Assembly: GCA_959347315.1 (NCBI GenBank)
Contig: OY365811.1
Coordinates: 29,815,729 to 29,879,728 of the forward strand
Reading direction: 5' to 3'
From: Bimastos eiseni
Taxonomy: Eukaryota > Annelida > Clitellata > Crassiclitellata > Lumbricidae
Length of the DNA stretch: 64,000 nucleotides
Shown here: positions 11,952 through 24,468 of the stretch, piece by piece
How positions within the stretch are numbered: position 1 is the first letter of the stretch
Layout: every line of letters begins with the position of its first letter
Notes under the pieces: generated by a model
Told to the model about the DNA's origin: nothing
What the model saw: only the letters and a program-made list of their open reading frames with translations
Database searches by the model: none
Position numbers and translations under genes: made by a program

Positions 11952-12769
11952 CAGTGTTGTTTTCGTTAACGAAAACGAAAATGGCAATTAACGAAATTTA
12001 AACGTTTCCGTTAACGAACACTAAAACGGAAATAAAATTGCAGAGTCAAAGAAAACTAAAACTAAAACGAAATTTGTTGCAACAAAAACTAAAACGAAAC
12101 GAAAATATGCGAAGGAAAACTGAAACGATACTTAGCCGGAATACGGAATAAAACAAATATTTCTGCTTGAAAATGTTGCTAACTTAGGCGCCTATTCGTT
12201 GTTAGCATGATTTCACATAATTCTGCAAATGATGTGACGTTATACCATACAGTACCTCATCTTCGACACACGAGGAGAATGAGATGTGTCCACTTCCGGT
12301 TACCGTTTGCCGCGAATTTGAATCCTATGGTTTTTTATTTAGCAAAATGTATGGTACTTACTGCGAAAGTTCACTTAATTAATTCATAAATGTTGAAATT
12401 TTCATTTCTCTCGTCTTTGGCCTCACGTGTGACGAATGTCAGTGGTAGACCATAATAATTGTGATTTACAATTGACGTTCGATTAGAATTAAATTTCAAT
12501 TAAAGAGTTATTGCTATAGCTTAAATTGATATTAAAGTACTAAAGCTGTAACTAGCATACTTAAGCTATGCTATAATTAGCTTACTTAAACTAAAATCAG
12601 CAACCTAAAACTAAAACTGTATTTGACAGAACTAAAACTAACTAAAACTAGGCCTACACTTGGGACATAGAAACTACAACGAAAACTAAAACTATAATTG
12701 AGAAACAATCTTAACTGAAACTAAAAACTAAAACTGAAATAAAGTTAAAGCATTATTAAAACAACACTA
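11952..12769. mobile_element. hAT-type MITE, 818 bp, with 8-bp target duplication
   Basis: Ends are CAGTGTTGTTTT (11952-11963) and its inverted copy AAAACAACACTA (12758-12769), 11 of 12 positions matching. Flanks are TCAATAGG (11944-11951) and TCAATTGG (12770-12777), 7 of 8 matching. CAGTG ends and 8-bp duplications define the hAT superfamily. The interior is rich in CTAAAA/CGAAAA repeats and has no transposase frame. Confidence 0.8.
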
Positions 12770-12785
12770 TCAATTGGTAGGCCTA

Positions 12786-12881
12786 GGCCTATTTGTTGAG
12801 GCGTGGTAGGGAGCCTATTCCATGCCGCAGGACCAGCCACTGAGAACGCGCGGCACTGCCCGATTGCAGTCCGAGAACGAG
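12786..12881 (-). mobile_element. LINE reverse-transcriptase ORF relic (C-terminal piece)
   Basis: Read on the minus strand it encodes RAFSVAGPAAWNRLP, the C-terminal signature of CR1/L2-group LINE proteins. It is wedged between a hAT MITE and the next MITE. Confidence 0.55.
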
Positions 12882-12892
12882 GTAGTTCAGTT

Positions 12893-13609
12893 GGGTGTAG
12901 GACAAATCCCCTCTGACAAGAACCCCTCTGACATAAACCCCCTCTGATATAATCCCCCCCCCCGGTTTAAGCAGGAAATTAACCCCCCGGACAAAAAACC
13001 CCCTCTTGTCCTAACTAGCTTCTGCAATTAGAAGCCATGCCATAATAACTGACACTACTAACAAAGTCTGCACAACACTACAAGTGACACTCAGTCCGAC
13101 TATTAGTCTAACTCAGAAGCGTCCAGATAGGGGCAGGGGGTATTTTTTGAGTCTTAGTAATATCTTGACTACCTGACACTTGGAAGCAGAGTGTTTGCCT
13201 CCATCAGTTAGAGGGGGATTGACGCCTCTGGTCTTACTTATATAAGAAATCGTGTCACAGATAACACACTTACGCTCTGCGTAGACTCACCTGTTGCGTC
13301 TGAAAACGCCGTGTCAAAGATAGCCTATGAATTACGCACAGTGTACATAGACCTATCATACATTAACAACAAAAAGACCAAGGAACTAATTAATTGTTTG
13401 CTATTAAACTATTGGACGACGATGTGTACCTGAGTGACCGCATCAGACTTTTAACTGACACACGCTTTACCTCAGACTTTAAAGTATACACACGTTTCTA
13501 AATAATAAAATTAATAAAATTTAAAAAAATTTATTCTTAGGTTTTTTTTGTTTTACTTATGGGGGTTTTTGTCAGAGGGGTTTTGTCAGAGGGGGTTTGT
13601 CCGCAACCC
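12893..13609. mobile_element. MITE A: GGGT...ACCC ends, 9-bp target duplication
   Basis: 717 bp. The left end reads GGGTGTAGGACAAAT and the inverted right end GGGTTGCGGACAAAC. Perfect 9-bp direct repeats AGTTCAGTT flank it (12884-12892, 13610-13618). Both ends carry tandem CCCCTCTGACA motifs in inverted orientation. No transposase frame. A 9-bp duplication fits Mutator-like elements; the superfamily is not certain. A related element is at 48125-48899. Confidence 0.78.
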
Positions 13610-13924
13610 AGTTCAGTTATATATCAGGGCTGTTAACAATACTGGAAAAAAGTAGGCCTATTGCATTAGCAATACCAATACTTCCTAATTAAAAGTATCG
13701 CGATACCAATACGTTTTCTGAAGAGTATTGCAATACCAATACCAATAATTTTACCAATACTTTTCAGTATGCTTGCTTAATTCGATCTTAGCATAGATTA
13801 TAATTCATACACCGATAATTATAGAAAATTTCCCAAGGAATCGCTTGGGCCAATCAAAATGAATCTAAGTAAGAGGAATGGTTATTCGTCAAATTTCCGT
13901 GTAGGGCCTACACGCTTTTCTCTT

Positions 13925-15590
13925 CAAATCAAATCAAATCAAATAAATTTATTTGGCTGATCAGAATTATATATAACAGCTTACAGCGAATCCACAACAA
14001 AATATTAAATAAGTCTAATTCTACATGAGAGACGAGAGAAGGAGTCACGGAGTGCGTAGGGAGGATGAGATTAGCCCATGAGACCCAATTAGGGACCAAA
14101 GGTCCCGCAAGTTAGGGCCACCTAGTAGGATAGGTTAAAAAGAAAAGTGAGAGTCGGTAAGTGAAGATTAAAGGGAGAAGATAATAGATTCAACGGTGTG
14201 TAAACATAAAACTTAACTAGTCTTAACTAACAAAATGTAGCTAGCAGGTGAAGAGGTACGACAATAAATGCAACAAAGAATTAGAAGATACAGGTTATCT
14301 AGAGAAAAATATATTCATGTAGCCAAGTAGAAAACCAGAGCGCCAGGGTTGCTTAATACACGAGCCAAGATTGAACCAGTACATTAATTTATTTTATTTT
14401 AACACTCAATCAGTCCAAAGATTGATTGATATATTCATTTGACCCACACCCCATCACTTCCCAGCCCCCATGAGTTAAGGATCCCAGCCCTTCAATTGTC
14501 CTTATTTTGGTCGAGAATATGGGAAATCATTTTGTTTCTAAAGGATTTAATGTTGTATGACAAGTAAATGGTGGCTGGAATAGCATTCCAAATTCTGGCA
14601 CCTTGGCATTTAATAGATACTAATCTAGCATTAGTTCTGGCATAGGGAACCATTAAGGCGTGAGGACTTCTTATGGCGGGGTGTATGGAGCTCATGTTAT
14701 AGCAAAAGTATTGGTGAAATATATTAGGTAAGTGTTTTCGACTATTTCGAAACATGAAAATGGCTATTTGTAATTTATAGATCTAGATAATTGATAGAAG
14801 CTTATTCGTTTTAAATACTTCGCTTGAGTGAGCATTAAATGGCAACCCGGCCATAAATCCTATAGCTTTTTTCTGCATGATGGATAATTTATTGAGATTG
14901 GATGTGTATGCCGAGGCCCAGATTATAGTACAGTAGGTGAGGTAAGGATATATGAGCGAGAAGTAAAGAGTAGAACGGGCTTTTTTACCAGGTAAAATTT
15001 TGGTTAATCTAAACAAAATACCTAGGTTTTCGGAATTTTTTTTGGATATTGCACTAATATGCTCCTTCCAAGATAAGTGCTGATCAACTATGACTCCTAG
15101 GAACAAGCACGAGGTGACCTGGGTTTTTGGAAAATTCATTAGTTTGATTGGCTGCAAATTTTCAGGTAAGGCTTTCTTATGAGAACGAAAGATTATGAAG
15201 TTTGTTCTGGGATATTGTTTTGCGATATCAAGGGATAGTTTATTAGCACAAAGCCATTCAGATACCAAGTCCAATTCTACATTAAATGTATTAATAAGAG
15301 TGTGGAGAGATCTGTGAGAGGCAAACAGATTAGTGTCGTCTGCAAAGAGAATAAAGGAAATATTAGGTGATACATTTGGAAGGTCATTAATGTATAAAAT
15401 GAATAACAGAGGACCTAGTATGGATCCTTGAGGCACACCATATCGAATAGGGTTCAGAGGAGAGTAGGTATGATTGCAGTAGACCAGTTGGTTTCTATTA
15501 TTTAAGTAACTTTTAATCCAGTTAAGTTGGGAGTTTAAACACAGATGTTGCCCAAATCTAACAGCATTTTTTTATGCTGACATAGGGCCT
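13925..15590 (-). mobile_element. 5'-truncated LINE with reverse transcriptase remnant
   Basis: The minus strand encodes the RT core: GVPQGSILGPLLF, YINDLPN, the catalytic FADDTNLF box, then LGVIVDQHLSWKEHI and the thumb region. It stops at about 14490. Towards the 3' end a hairpin lies at 14092-14106, and the tail is (TTTGA)n at 13925-13950. Endonuclease and 5' RT are missing, so it is a dead copy. It belongs to the same family as 43345-45450. Jockey/CR1-group is likely; exact clade not assigned. Confidence 0.85.
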
Positions 15591-15960
15591 ACCCGGTAGT
15601 CATTCGTAAAGGTTGAATCAGCTAGTTGTTTTGAAAGGAACTAAAATTTCTGGCTTCTGAAAATCGCCCAATAACAGTGACACCAAGGAACATGAGAACT
15701 TTCCAGTCCTGTGCATATTGGTCCTTGGGCCAATCACAATGTCTTTGCCTTCAGGCAAACTGTTCGAACACAATGCTCTGATATCGCACTTGCAATCTTC
15801 GTTACCTCAGTCCTATCGTCCTATCATTTTCAAGATCAACTAAATTCGCAACCACTCTAAAATTAATTAGGCAAGCCTTTTCTACCAGTGAACGCAAAAG
15901 GACATAGACCTACGTACTTCGGCCGTTTCTTTATTTAGACCTATAAAATATTCCAAGGTG

Positions 15961-16058
15961 TATATATATATATGGCCGAAAGAGGCTAGGCCTATATATA
16001 TATATATTTATATATATATTTATATATATATATTTATATATATATATTTATATATATA
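15961..16058. repeat. (TA)n/(TATATTTA)n tract
   Basis: AT-rich simple repeat inside the large hAT-type element. A second pure (TA)n run lies at about 16634-16667. Confidence 0.9.
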
Positions 16059-16274
16059 TCATAAGCCCAAACTTATCAAAGCGCAGCGATGGACCTCGCA
16101 TATTTCTTGAGAAACCATATAAATTTCAGTGAGCAAAAAGTATTGGTGTCGAGTATCGCTGACAGCAGTGGTTAAATTCAGCCGGATCTGAGATCCGGCA
16201 CCTCGGTTTTGCTATCCACACAATGCCTGTTAGCAATGCTGAATGAATTTAGTTTGCACGCCTCTAAGGCAGAG

Positions 16275-16405
16275 GCGGCGATCTCGTTTGACAGGTGGGG
16301 GACACCCAATGAGAGGGGTAGGGGATGTGGGATACACACGTATAACGTGTTCCATCTCTGCAAAAGGTGGGGGTGCCCTCGATCCTCTGGATCGCCGCAA
16401 CAGAT
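16275..16405 (+). repeat. Interspersed repeat, inverted partner of 33345-33495
   Basis: Contains GACACCCAATGAGAGGGGTA, which recurs in inverted orientation at about 33449-33468 with similar flanking sequence (GTCCCC-, AAAAGGTGGG-type blocks). Class not recognised. Confidence 0.6.
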
Positions 16406-16631
16406 TTAGGCAAGTGCAAAGCACCAAAAACATGCACAGCTACGGAAGCACATAGGGCAGTATGGAAATGCCTTTAAATCTGCTTGTTGTGGAACGGATG
16501 GTAACTTGTGCTGGTAGAATTGACTGTATTGAGAGCGCTGAAAAGCTTGCTTGTGAAATTGTTGTGCACATTTTTTAAGTTGCTGTATTTGTTGTTTTTA
16601 TATGTATTAAATAATTGTATTAACATTCTGA

Positions 16632-16672
<41 letters not shown>

Positions 16673-17189
16673 ACTCCACAAAAGACAGTGTCTTAACTTC
16701 GCACAATGTTTCCGATACGAAAAAGGATGGCCGCTTGAGTCACGTACGCGAAGTCGCTGCTGCCAATTTATCTATTTTGCTCAAATAGCGAATCAGTTAT
16801 TAACTTGTAAAAATACAAGCGTCACGACATAATCATATGGATCAAGAATAGTCAAAGAAAAATTGAAAATTTACGTCACAGAACGGTGAAATTGATTAAA
16901 ATTGTGCATGGCACATACGACGAAAAAGGGGATTGTCTAAACGTCTTAATGTTCATATACACATCCTGCTGACAACGCTGACATCGTCGCACGCGCTGAA
17001 TTAATAATGTTCTGATAATATTCAGTAGCGTCAATCAGTATCGAATAGTAACGACTTTGTAACTTTGTCTTTTCGTTCCGCCTAATTTTCGTTCTGTCTA
17101 ATTGTTTCGATGATCCTAGCCCTCTCGAGTTAGAATTAGGACTAATATTGATTGACGTATATCTTAATTCTTTTTCTTCTTGTTAATTT

Positions 17190-17335
17190 CAGCTACTTGG
17201 GTGTCCCTGCTAGCGGGATTTCGATCCCTTTTGGGGTACCTTTTGTAGCATATAGTTTATAATCTGTATTGTTTGTTAACTGCATGTACCGTTTGCTATG
17301 GCTGCAATAAACGAGATTGAATACATATATATTCG
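17190..17335 (+). mobile_element. LINE 3' end with UUCG-capped hairpin
   Basis: GGTGTCCCTGCTAGC followed by hairpin GGGAT-TTCG-ATCCC (17215-17228) and then CTTTTGGGG. This is the same 3' module as in the minus-strand LINE copies at 14092, 21357, 41997 and 43460. It ends near an AATAAACGAGATTG tail. No coding part is present. Confidence 0.65.
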
Positions 17336-17543
17336 CTTTGGTTTTGGGCTTCTGGATTTTGAAGAGATTTGGAGATCCACCACCTCTGTATGAGCAATTT
17401 AACCACTGGCTGACAGGCTAAAAGTATGTATCGCGATACACATGCGATACCAGCAAAATAAAACTATAGCGATACTGACAAAATATCGGGGATGCCAAAG
17501 TATCGCGATACTTTATCGCGATATTAACAGCCCTGTTACATAT

Positions 17544-18662
17544 ACAGAGAAAGGTTCAGGTTTTGTTACGTTGTAACCGTTTGACATGTACGATCTCTTG
17601 AAACTCAGCACCGAACAATTAAAGCCTATCTACTGTCTATCCACGTAGAGTCGTTTCATCCGTCTTGTTCTGTCGTCCCTGAACGAAACAGATTCCACCT
17701 TCGACTGGGAAGGTGGGTTTGCTCGTGCTAGACCTAATACGAGGTAAGGAAATAAAGCATAGGCCTAAGGGAATCATCATTATCATTAAAGTCAACAACA
17801 TTGAACGCAGATCGACGCCTCTGCCAGTGAAAAGTTGATGACATTATGCGCAAACTATTTTGAACAATGTAGCTGTGGTAAGTTTTTACTTGTCCAAACG
17901 GTTTTGTTGCTGGACATAAAATCGATTCAATAAAATTTGATGTAAATCGCTGAAAATTCTAAAACCGACATAAAAGCTGCATCACAACCAGCTTGTAACA
18001 ATATCTGGGTTTACTTAAATAAGTTTCTAAAGTGTCTTAACTCGGAGTCGGCGCCAGCCGGGCCGATCGGCTTTGGTACAGAAGAAAAAGGCAGATGTCT
18101 GAAGTACCAAAACTTAGGGCACCAGTTAGAATATATCATGTTTTCAATCATTTTCAGCTATGTTTAATTTGAATTCAAAGTTTGTATTTCTTTTCATTGC
18201 AGTCTGGCTTTGATTTAGGGCTACTTGGGGAAAGGTCAACATAGACATTGCATTACAGGTTTTTACCCCTTCCAATGCGTAGTACATTACCAGTTGACCC
18301 CCCCCTATGCAACCAGGTGCATTTATGCCAGCCTTCCTCCTCCTCCATCTCCATGTGGACTTATTAAATGGACGGCCCCATACTGTATGTAATGTGACCA
18401 GTGAACAATTCTCAAACTAACAAAATTAGTTCTGGTATAACCATTTTTTCACTGGTTGATCTTACAATGTCCCTGGGTGCTTGACACCACATGGTATAAA
18501 AAATATTATGCAAATAATGATATCAATATGTGCATACACTCCATAATTTATAAATACTGTATACATTATTGCTCAACAAGACGACCTAATAAAAATATAT
18601 TCTTCACATACATACATTAATATTCATTCAAATTTCAAATAAATGATAGATTACAAGGAAAT
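17544..18662. other. Intergenic DNA and PEX12 3' flank
   Basis: No exon recognised. It contains AT-rich DNA and a run of cytosines near 18300. The part next to 18663 should include the PEX12 3' UTR; no clear polyadenylation signal was picked out. Confidence 0.5.
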
Positions 18663-21600
18663 TCAAGTGTCTGAACGAAATAGTTTCACTAAGTGGTCGA
18701 TGGTGGCTGGGTAACCAGTCACCGGACAACTCCCCTTCTCCTGAACATATCGGAATATGCAAGGGTAGCAGAAGACGTACCTAAATAATTCCAACAAGAC
18801 AGTAAACAAAGTCAGTAAAACTAGTCTCTTTATTATTCATTGTGAAAGTCCCTTAGTTCATCTCAAGTTAAATTCTATTGTAGCTTAAATAAAATACTCT
18901 CAAAAGGCAACATACTTTAAGGAATTGTGTTTGAATTTAAATTCAGACTGGTTCAAATGATGCATGAGAAGCATGGCTCCCTAAAAATGATCCTAATTAG
19001 GTAAATATCTGATCATTCAGCCAGCACCCTTCATCAGGTAAACTCTCATGGAGTGATAATTACCAAGACTTCATGCTCATCAGCTATGTATCTATGCATC
19101 TGGACAATTTGCAAGGACATGAAATGTAGTTATATTAGAATCCACACAGATAACATTTCTTGAACTATTTCCCAAGTAGGACACAGAATTTTGGCAGAAA
19201 ACAATTTCCTTGAGACTCTAATAAATGACCACTTGACTGACCACACCCAACAACCATACAAAACAATAAATAACCATTTGACCAACCATACAAAACTATA
19301 AATAACAACTTAAATAACCACATTCAACTATAAATAACCACTTGACCAACCATACAAACTATAAATAACCACTCAACTAACCACACCCAACGAACTTCAC
19401 CACCATGCGCACTCTGTCCCAAGCCTGGATAAAGGAGGAGGGCGACACTAATGATCTTTGTCATCACACAGTGCCATTAAACTGAAACTACTACTACTGC
19501 TACTAAACCCAACAATAAATGATCCTTGACCCACCAACTTTCAGCCGGTACAGTTCCACATTCCGTTAGTCGTGCACATTCATTGTTGTCACGGTATCAA
19601 AGAAGAATGAAATCAGAGGAAGGACTAGAGGTTCAGATAAATCAGAGAAATAGTGCAAGCACTGTATTATGCAGCACATTTAAAAGTTACGGCTTACCCA
19701 GTGATGGACAGCACAGTGTCGTTGGTCCGCATTCGGTTGCACAGTGGACAGATAGTCACAAGCTTTGGAATGTTTGCATGTTGCTAAGACATACAACAAA
19801 CTTTATTTAATACAAACAGATTAGATTAACAAATCATTTATATAGTGCCACTTCTAAAAACCTTTTTGAAGATGGGGTAATGAAGATATACTCTAAACAG
19901 ACTGTACAATCTAGAATTTTAATATGATTTACAACAGAAACGTATCAAATCAGACATGTGGAATATTTAAAATTGTTAGCCATCATAGTGCTCTTTCTTC
20001 CACTTGATAACTTTCCACTTTATTTTAAATCTAATTATTTCCATTCTGTTCTAATGTAATTAATCAAGGGCATGGACAGAATTTCAGTCTGCTGAAAGAA
20101 AAATCAGTCAGAAGTTTTATGAGCATCTGCAGATAATGAATGCTCAGGTATCAGCATGTAAGATATGAAAAAAATGAGGCAGAGGATAGTACCAGTGATG
20201 GGGCTAAGGAAACAAATATGAATTTTGAATAGTTATAACCTCATGAATAACAACACCCAACTAGCACATTAACAGGTGCCATAAAATGCTACCTTAGGAC
20301 AGTCAGGTTTTGGTAAGGCCAGCAGAGGCTTGGTGTCGCGGTCGCGTGTATACCACCAATCCAAGAACTGCAAGAAGAAGATGCCAACAGACAGACCAGT
20401 AGACAGCGTCATGGAAACCACAGACACTCCTTTGGAGACCAATACCATCAGCGCATTCAACCACCTGGTAACAAACAAAATGCAACATGGTAAGGTAACG
20501 CATTGGTAGCATCATTAGACTGTCTTTACATTGTACTCAAAGGAACAATCCTTGGATTGAGATAATGAAATCAGCATTTTATGGTGGTTGATTAAAACTA
20601 TTGTAACTATCTGTTAATGAACCAATTAATCAATGTCTAGATTAGCTGATGGACATATATTTTATAGCAGGTCAAAACTGCTTACATACTTAACTACTTA
20701 ACTTTATCTGTGAATACTAGTATGTCGTGTGAACACAAATTCTTTGTAGAACCACACAAATCAACTCGCCAGGCTACAGATTTTTTTAAACTGTAGTAAT
20801 GAGGATGTTTAATTGTGCTTCAATTTAAAGATCTGTCCCAAAACTATAATTGAGAGTGGCATGCACCAACGATGGTAACAATTTCATGACCTCACTGCTG
20901 CCAATTTTGTCGATGAATAAACTGAAATACCTCTTGTTTTTCATTAATACTGAAACACTCGGTCCGGTCGACCTTAGAGAAAACATCTCGAGGTCATCAG
21001 ATGTCATGTTCTGAAGCAGAACTCCAGCCAACCGCAAGAATGGAGAGTGATGAAGACTTCTTCCAAAGATGTAGGCCAACTGATAAAAGACAAAGATGCC
21101 TCGCCAGACAGCGTGCAGCACTGGATAGATTGCTAGAAATGCCCGACACAGTCTCAGTTTCAAGGAAGCCTGAAAGATTTCAAAATGCACACATTTATGT
21201 TACTGAACATACAAAAACTGTTAAAGCCAATATATGTTAATAACCATAACCATAACCAAAAATTTTATTGGCTACTGAACAATCAATTATGCAAACATAA
21301 TATTAAGGTCAAACAGCACAGAAAGGTTGACAGAGCACAAAAGGAAGAACCCTAAAGGGACCGAGGTCCCGCTAGCAGGGACACCCATTACAAAATTGGT
21401 AATAACACGGTTATGCAAGTAAATTCAAGACAATGAACACGAAGATTAGTTACTTAACTAACATGTAACATTATAAAACAGAGGTATTAAGACTGTTATG
21501 TCATAAAACTAGGAAGCATAACTATAATCTAGACAAGTAACTCAATAAATTAAAACTTTAGCAGGTATTCTTTAAGTTTATTTTTAAACTTAAAGTTTTT

Positions 21601-24468
21601 AAAAATGTTAAAAATATATATGTTAAAAATATATGTTAAACAGACATTGGTCGATACATGTAGATCATGTTTACATTGATTAACAAATTGTAATATGCAA
21701 ATTGCAGAAGGCAACTTTAGGCATAAACACATAAATAGACATATACATAAAAACACAATGGTAAAACCAGACAATGGCAGAAGTAAAGACAACCATGTGA
21801 ATAGGAATGTACAGGCAACAATTCCACATTATGGTACACAACCACAGGTGCAAAAGGATAAAGCGTCTGAGCTTAATATGAGGAATCGTGGATGGCTAAG
21901 CAAAGCAGGAAAAGATGCCGATTCAGGAAAGAACCAGAGTCAGCAGTGGGTTGATAAAATAGAATGTTATCTAAGCTAATAATAAAATAAAATAAATTGT
22001 ACATGTAGTATGGCTCATTCAGCATGTCTAATGCAAGTAATCCTGATCCAAGTTCGGAAACTAAATGGTTGACTGGTGTGGCACAGTGACCAATCGGTTA
22101 GAGCGGTCAACCCGTGGCATTCAGTGTGTGCTGAGCGTGTGGGTTCGAGCCTCGTCCGGGGCGTCACTGTGTAGGGACCTCGAGCAAGTCCTTCACGCAC
22201 ACCATTGCTCTGCAATACAACTGTAATTGTGTCGTCAAGGCATGTGTATGCACTTCTGAGCAAAAGATGTTGGAAGAAGGGCAGTATCAAATTTTGGTAA
22301 TAAATAAATTAATTAAATAAAAAAGACTGACAAACATTCTGGCAAAACCTCACTTGATTTTGCGACTGGATGGTTTCGTACTGACTGGATGATAGTCTCT
22401 CGTACAACATGTCACATTTGTTCTTCATATAAGGCACTACAACCTAAATAAGCAACACATATAAACTTATTTCAGTATGTCTTATTCCTTTTATATGCAC
22501 AGTCATCGGGAAATTAACGACAGAAAATCTCTGAAGGTTATGAATGTGTTATCACAATCATCATTACAGTCACATTCTCCTTGCTATCGCAATAGAAGTC
22601 AACAACTTTGTAATTGGTGCTGTTGAAATCGTAATAGAAATCGCAGTGTCACCACAACTTGCCAGAAAGAGAAGTGATCTAAAATGCTGCGATTTTGACA
22701 AATGCTGGAATGTAGAAGTCTCCTTTTCTGTCTCTTCTGAGGGTTTGAAATGGTCTTCGTCTTGCAATCGAACTGCGGCAGTCTCTGCATTCTTCTGTGA
22801 AACTCTCTTCAAACCATAAAAGTTTTCTGAGAATGAAGCATCTACAAGAATTTAAACAAAGTCATAAAATCCTTTAAGAAACTACATCTCCTAAGAACAA
22901 ACAGAAACTGAACAACAGAAACCACATTACAAAACCTCTTAAGCAACACAGTCCTAAACAACTGTTGATTATGCTATACAACAATAACATTGTTCTTAGT
23001 ATATAACTGACATCTACAATACAAGAAATGAATGCAGATGATCAAACTACAATAGTTTACAAATGCTTTTCGCTTTTCTCAGCATATAAATTTACCAGCA
23101 CATGAATGTGCATGAAAACGTCGTCGACTTCATCTAAATATATGTCGACAGACACTGATACTGACATTTAATTTTAACTCTGCCAACATGCCGTATTGAG
23201 CCTATATGGAACCTATATTGCCATATATGACCTTTACAGGAACCAAACTGGTTCCACAAAAGGTTCAATGGGCATGCTGGCAGGAAAATTTGAAGACATA
23301 ATAAATTAAAAAAATCAGCAGAGGGTCATAAAACATCCAGACTCACTATAGTGCTTCAGGTAATGGTTTTCAAGGATCAGCTGTAACCCCATGTAGAATT
23401 CATCTGAATATCTGTAGAGTGAGCCAAATCTTTCTGGATTGTTCTGAGCCAGAACCTTAACAATAAGACAATAGAGCATATAGAGCAAAACTGAGATATG
23501 TAATACAACAACGTTTGGTGCAATTATTACATTTCACTGCAAATATCACATTCCTCTTCAGTCACAGGCAAAGTTGATTATTTTTACATTGGTAGAACGA
23601 ATTGACTAGGCGACCCATATATACAAACCCCAAAAAGCCAGGCCCATGTCAATGTCATGAAATTCCTTACCATGGCTACTATTATGAATAACATGGTGGT
23701 CATAACGGACATTCTCCTTAGAGCAATTCAACAGCTTTATCAGCTATCATGACTTAAAAATTTTATTAAACTGCATGAAATAAGTAATTTTAGAAATCTT
23801 AAAATGTGCAATGCCATGACATTTGAATTTTGGGAAATGGATTCACTAAATAAGTCAGCATGTGCCAAGAATGAGCAGCACTATTCCCCACTTACCTTAT
23901 AGTGCAAAATGTATCAGAAACAGAGAAGGCAAAGGTAGCGCTAGGGTAACATTTTAGCTTAGATTAATAATTATGAACTTGTGAACAGCCGACTTGCAGT
24001 CAGCTGCAGCCTCTGTAGTTGGCCAATTATTAGCAAGTTAGCAACCCATTAATAGTTCGATTTGAAAGGCCGGCTGGCAGCCCATTAGCATTCTGTATTG
24101 GAAACTGCCTGGAATCCCTCTAGTTTTCTAGTTTGAGGAATTCATAGCTAGTGTTAATCAAAATATAATGTAAATGATTACAATAAACAGAAAATAACAC
24201 CAGTACAGTCAATGTAATCATTATAACTGAGTTGGCTAGGGATGCAGATGAAGCAGAAATCTCGAACCAATTTTCCTGCCCTGGTTATAAGATTAATTGA
24301 AACGTTTATTGAAATATCAAATTGTATCTTAGTACACACCCTGAAGACATGTTTCATTGCAGGCTTTAATGTTGATATCAAACTTTCCTGAGCAATGACT
24401 TCGAATATCGAAGGTAATCCATGTTCGAGTGCTGCCAAAGAAGACAGCTGCGCTCCCGACTGTGCCAT
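18663..24468 (-). CDS. PEX12: Peroxisome assembly protein 12 (PEX12), complete
   Basis: RING-type E3 subunit of the PEX2-PEX10-PEX12 complex in the peroxisomal membrane, needed for PEX5 ubiquitination and recycling in matrix protein import. Exons, 5' to 3': 24468-24340, 23455-23347, 22841-22663, 22443-22354, 21169-20973, 20464-20293, 19783-19698, 18780-18663. Total 1080 nt, 359 aa, as in human. The start begins MAQSGAQLSS and is followed by PSIFEVIAQESL. Other landmarks: ASFSENFYGLKR (about residues 82-93), HHSPFLRLAGV, then LSTGLSVGIFFLQFLDWW. The C-terminal RING-like domain spans residues 304-343 (CPLC at 304, FCYPC ending 328, CPVTGYP from 339); like other PEX12 it lacks a full zinc-ligand set. 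Phases close at every junction. Intron 3 appears to use a GC donor (22661-22662). Confidence 0.95.
19240..19395. repeat. Degenerate tandem repeat (CTATAAATAACCAC-type)
   Basis: Several imperfect copies of a unit containing TGACCAACCATACAAACTAT and AAATAACCAC, in the last intron of PEX12. Confidence 0.7.
19405..19495 (+). repeat. Interspersed repeat fragment shared with 53000 and 54780
   Basis: CTGTCCCAAGCCTGGATA and GGAGGAGGGC followed by CACAGTGCCATTAAA. Related pieces are at about 53005-53085 and 54777-54830. Probably a retroelement 3' end; class not determined. Confidence 0.45.
21241..21400 (-). mobile_element. LINE 3' end with hairpin
   Basis: Minus-strand LINE 3' region in the fourth intron of PEX12. 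The tail is (GGTTAT)n, at 21241-21262 on the plus strand. The hairpin at 21357-21370 pairs GGGAC with GTCCC around a 4-base loop. It has the same module as the copies at 14092 and 43460. Upstream limits are unclear. Confidence 0.6.
22073..22318 (+). mobile_element. tRNA-derived SINE
   Basis: A tRNA-like head with an A-box region (AATCGGTTAGAGCGG, near 22092) and a B box (GGGTTCGAGCCTC, near 22140). An unrelated body and an A/T-rich tail (AATAAATAAATTAATTAAAT) follow. Lies in the fourth intron of PEX12 (E4 to E5), just downstream of exon 4. Confidence 0.75.

Larger units (their letters stand above)
13625..17535. mobile_element. Large hAT-type element, 3.9 kb, filled with later insertions
   Basis: Perfect 12-bp terminal inverted repeats CAGGGCTGTTAA (13625-13636) and TTAACAGCCCTG (17524-17535). 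Flanks are TTATATAT (13617-13624) and TTACATAT (17536-17543), 7 of 8 matching. Subterminal regions are rich in TATCGCGATA-like palindromes at both ends. No hAT transposase was recognised inside. The interior holds a LINE, a second LINE 3' end, AT tracts and other repeats, so the original element was shorter. Confidence 0.75.

Noticed and set aside
13905..15595. TAGGGCCTAC on both sides of the LINE as its target-site duplication
   Set aside because: The left copy is separated from the LINE tail by about 13 bp, and this word is very common in the region, so chance is likely.
22073..22165. A functional tRNA gene at the SINE head
   Set aside because: A and B boxes are present, but the acceptor and anticodon stems do not close well, and the sequence runs on into a SINE body and tail.
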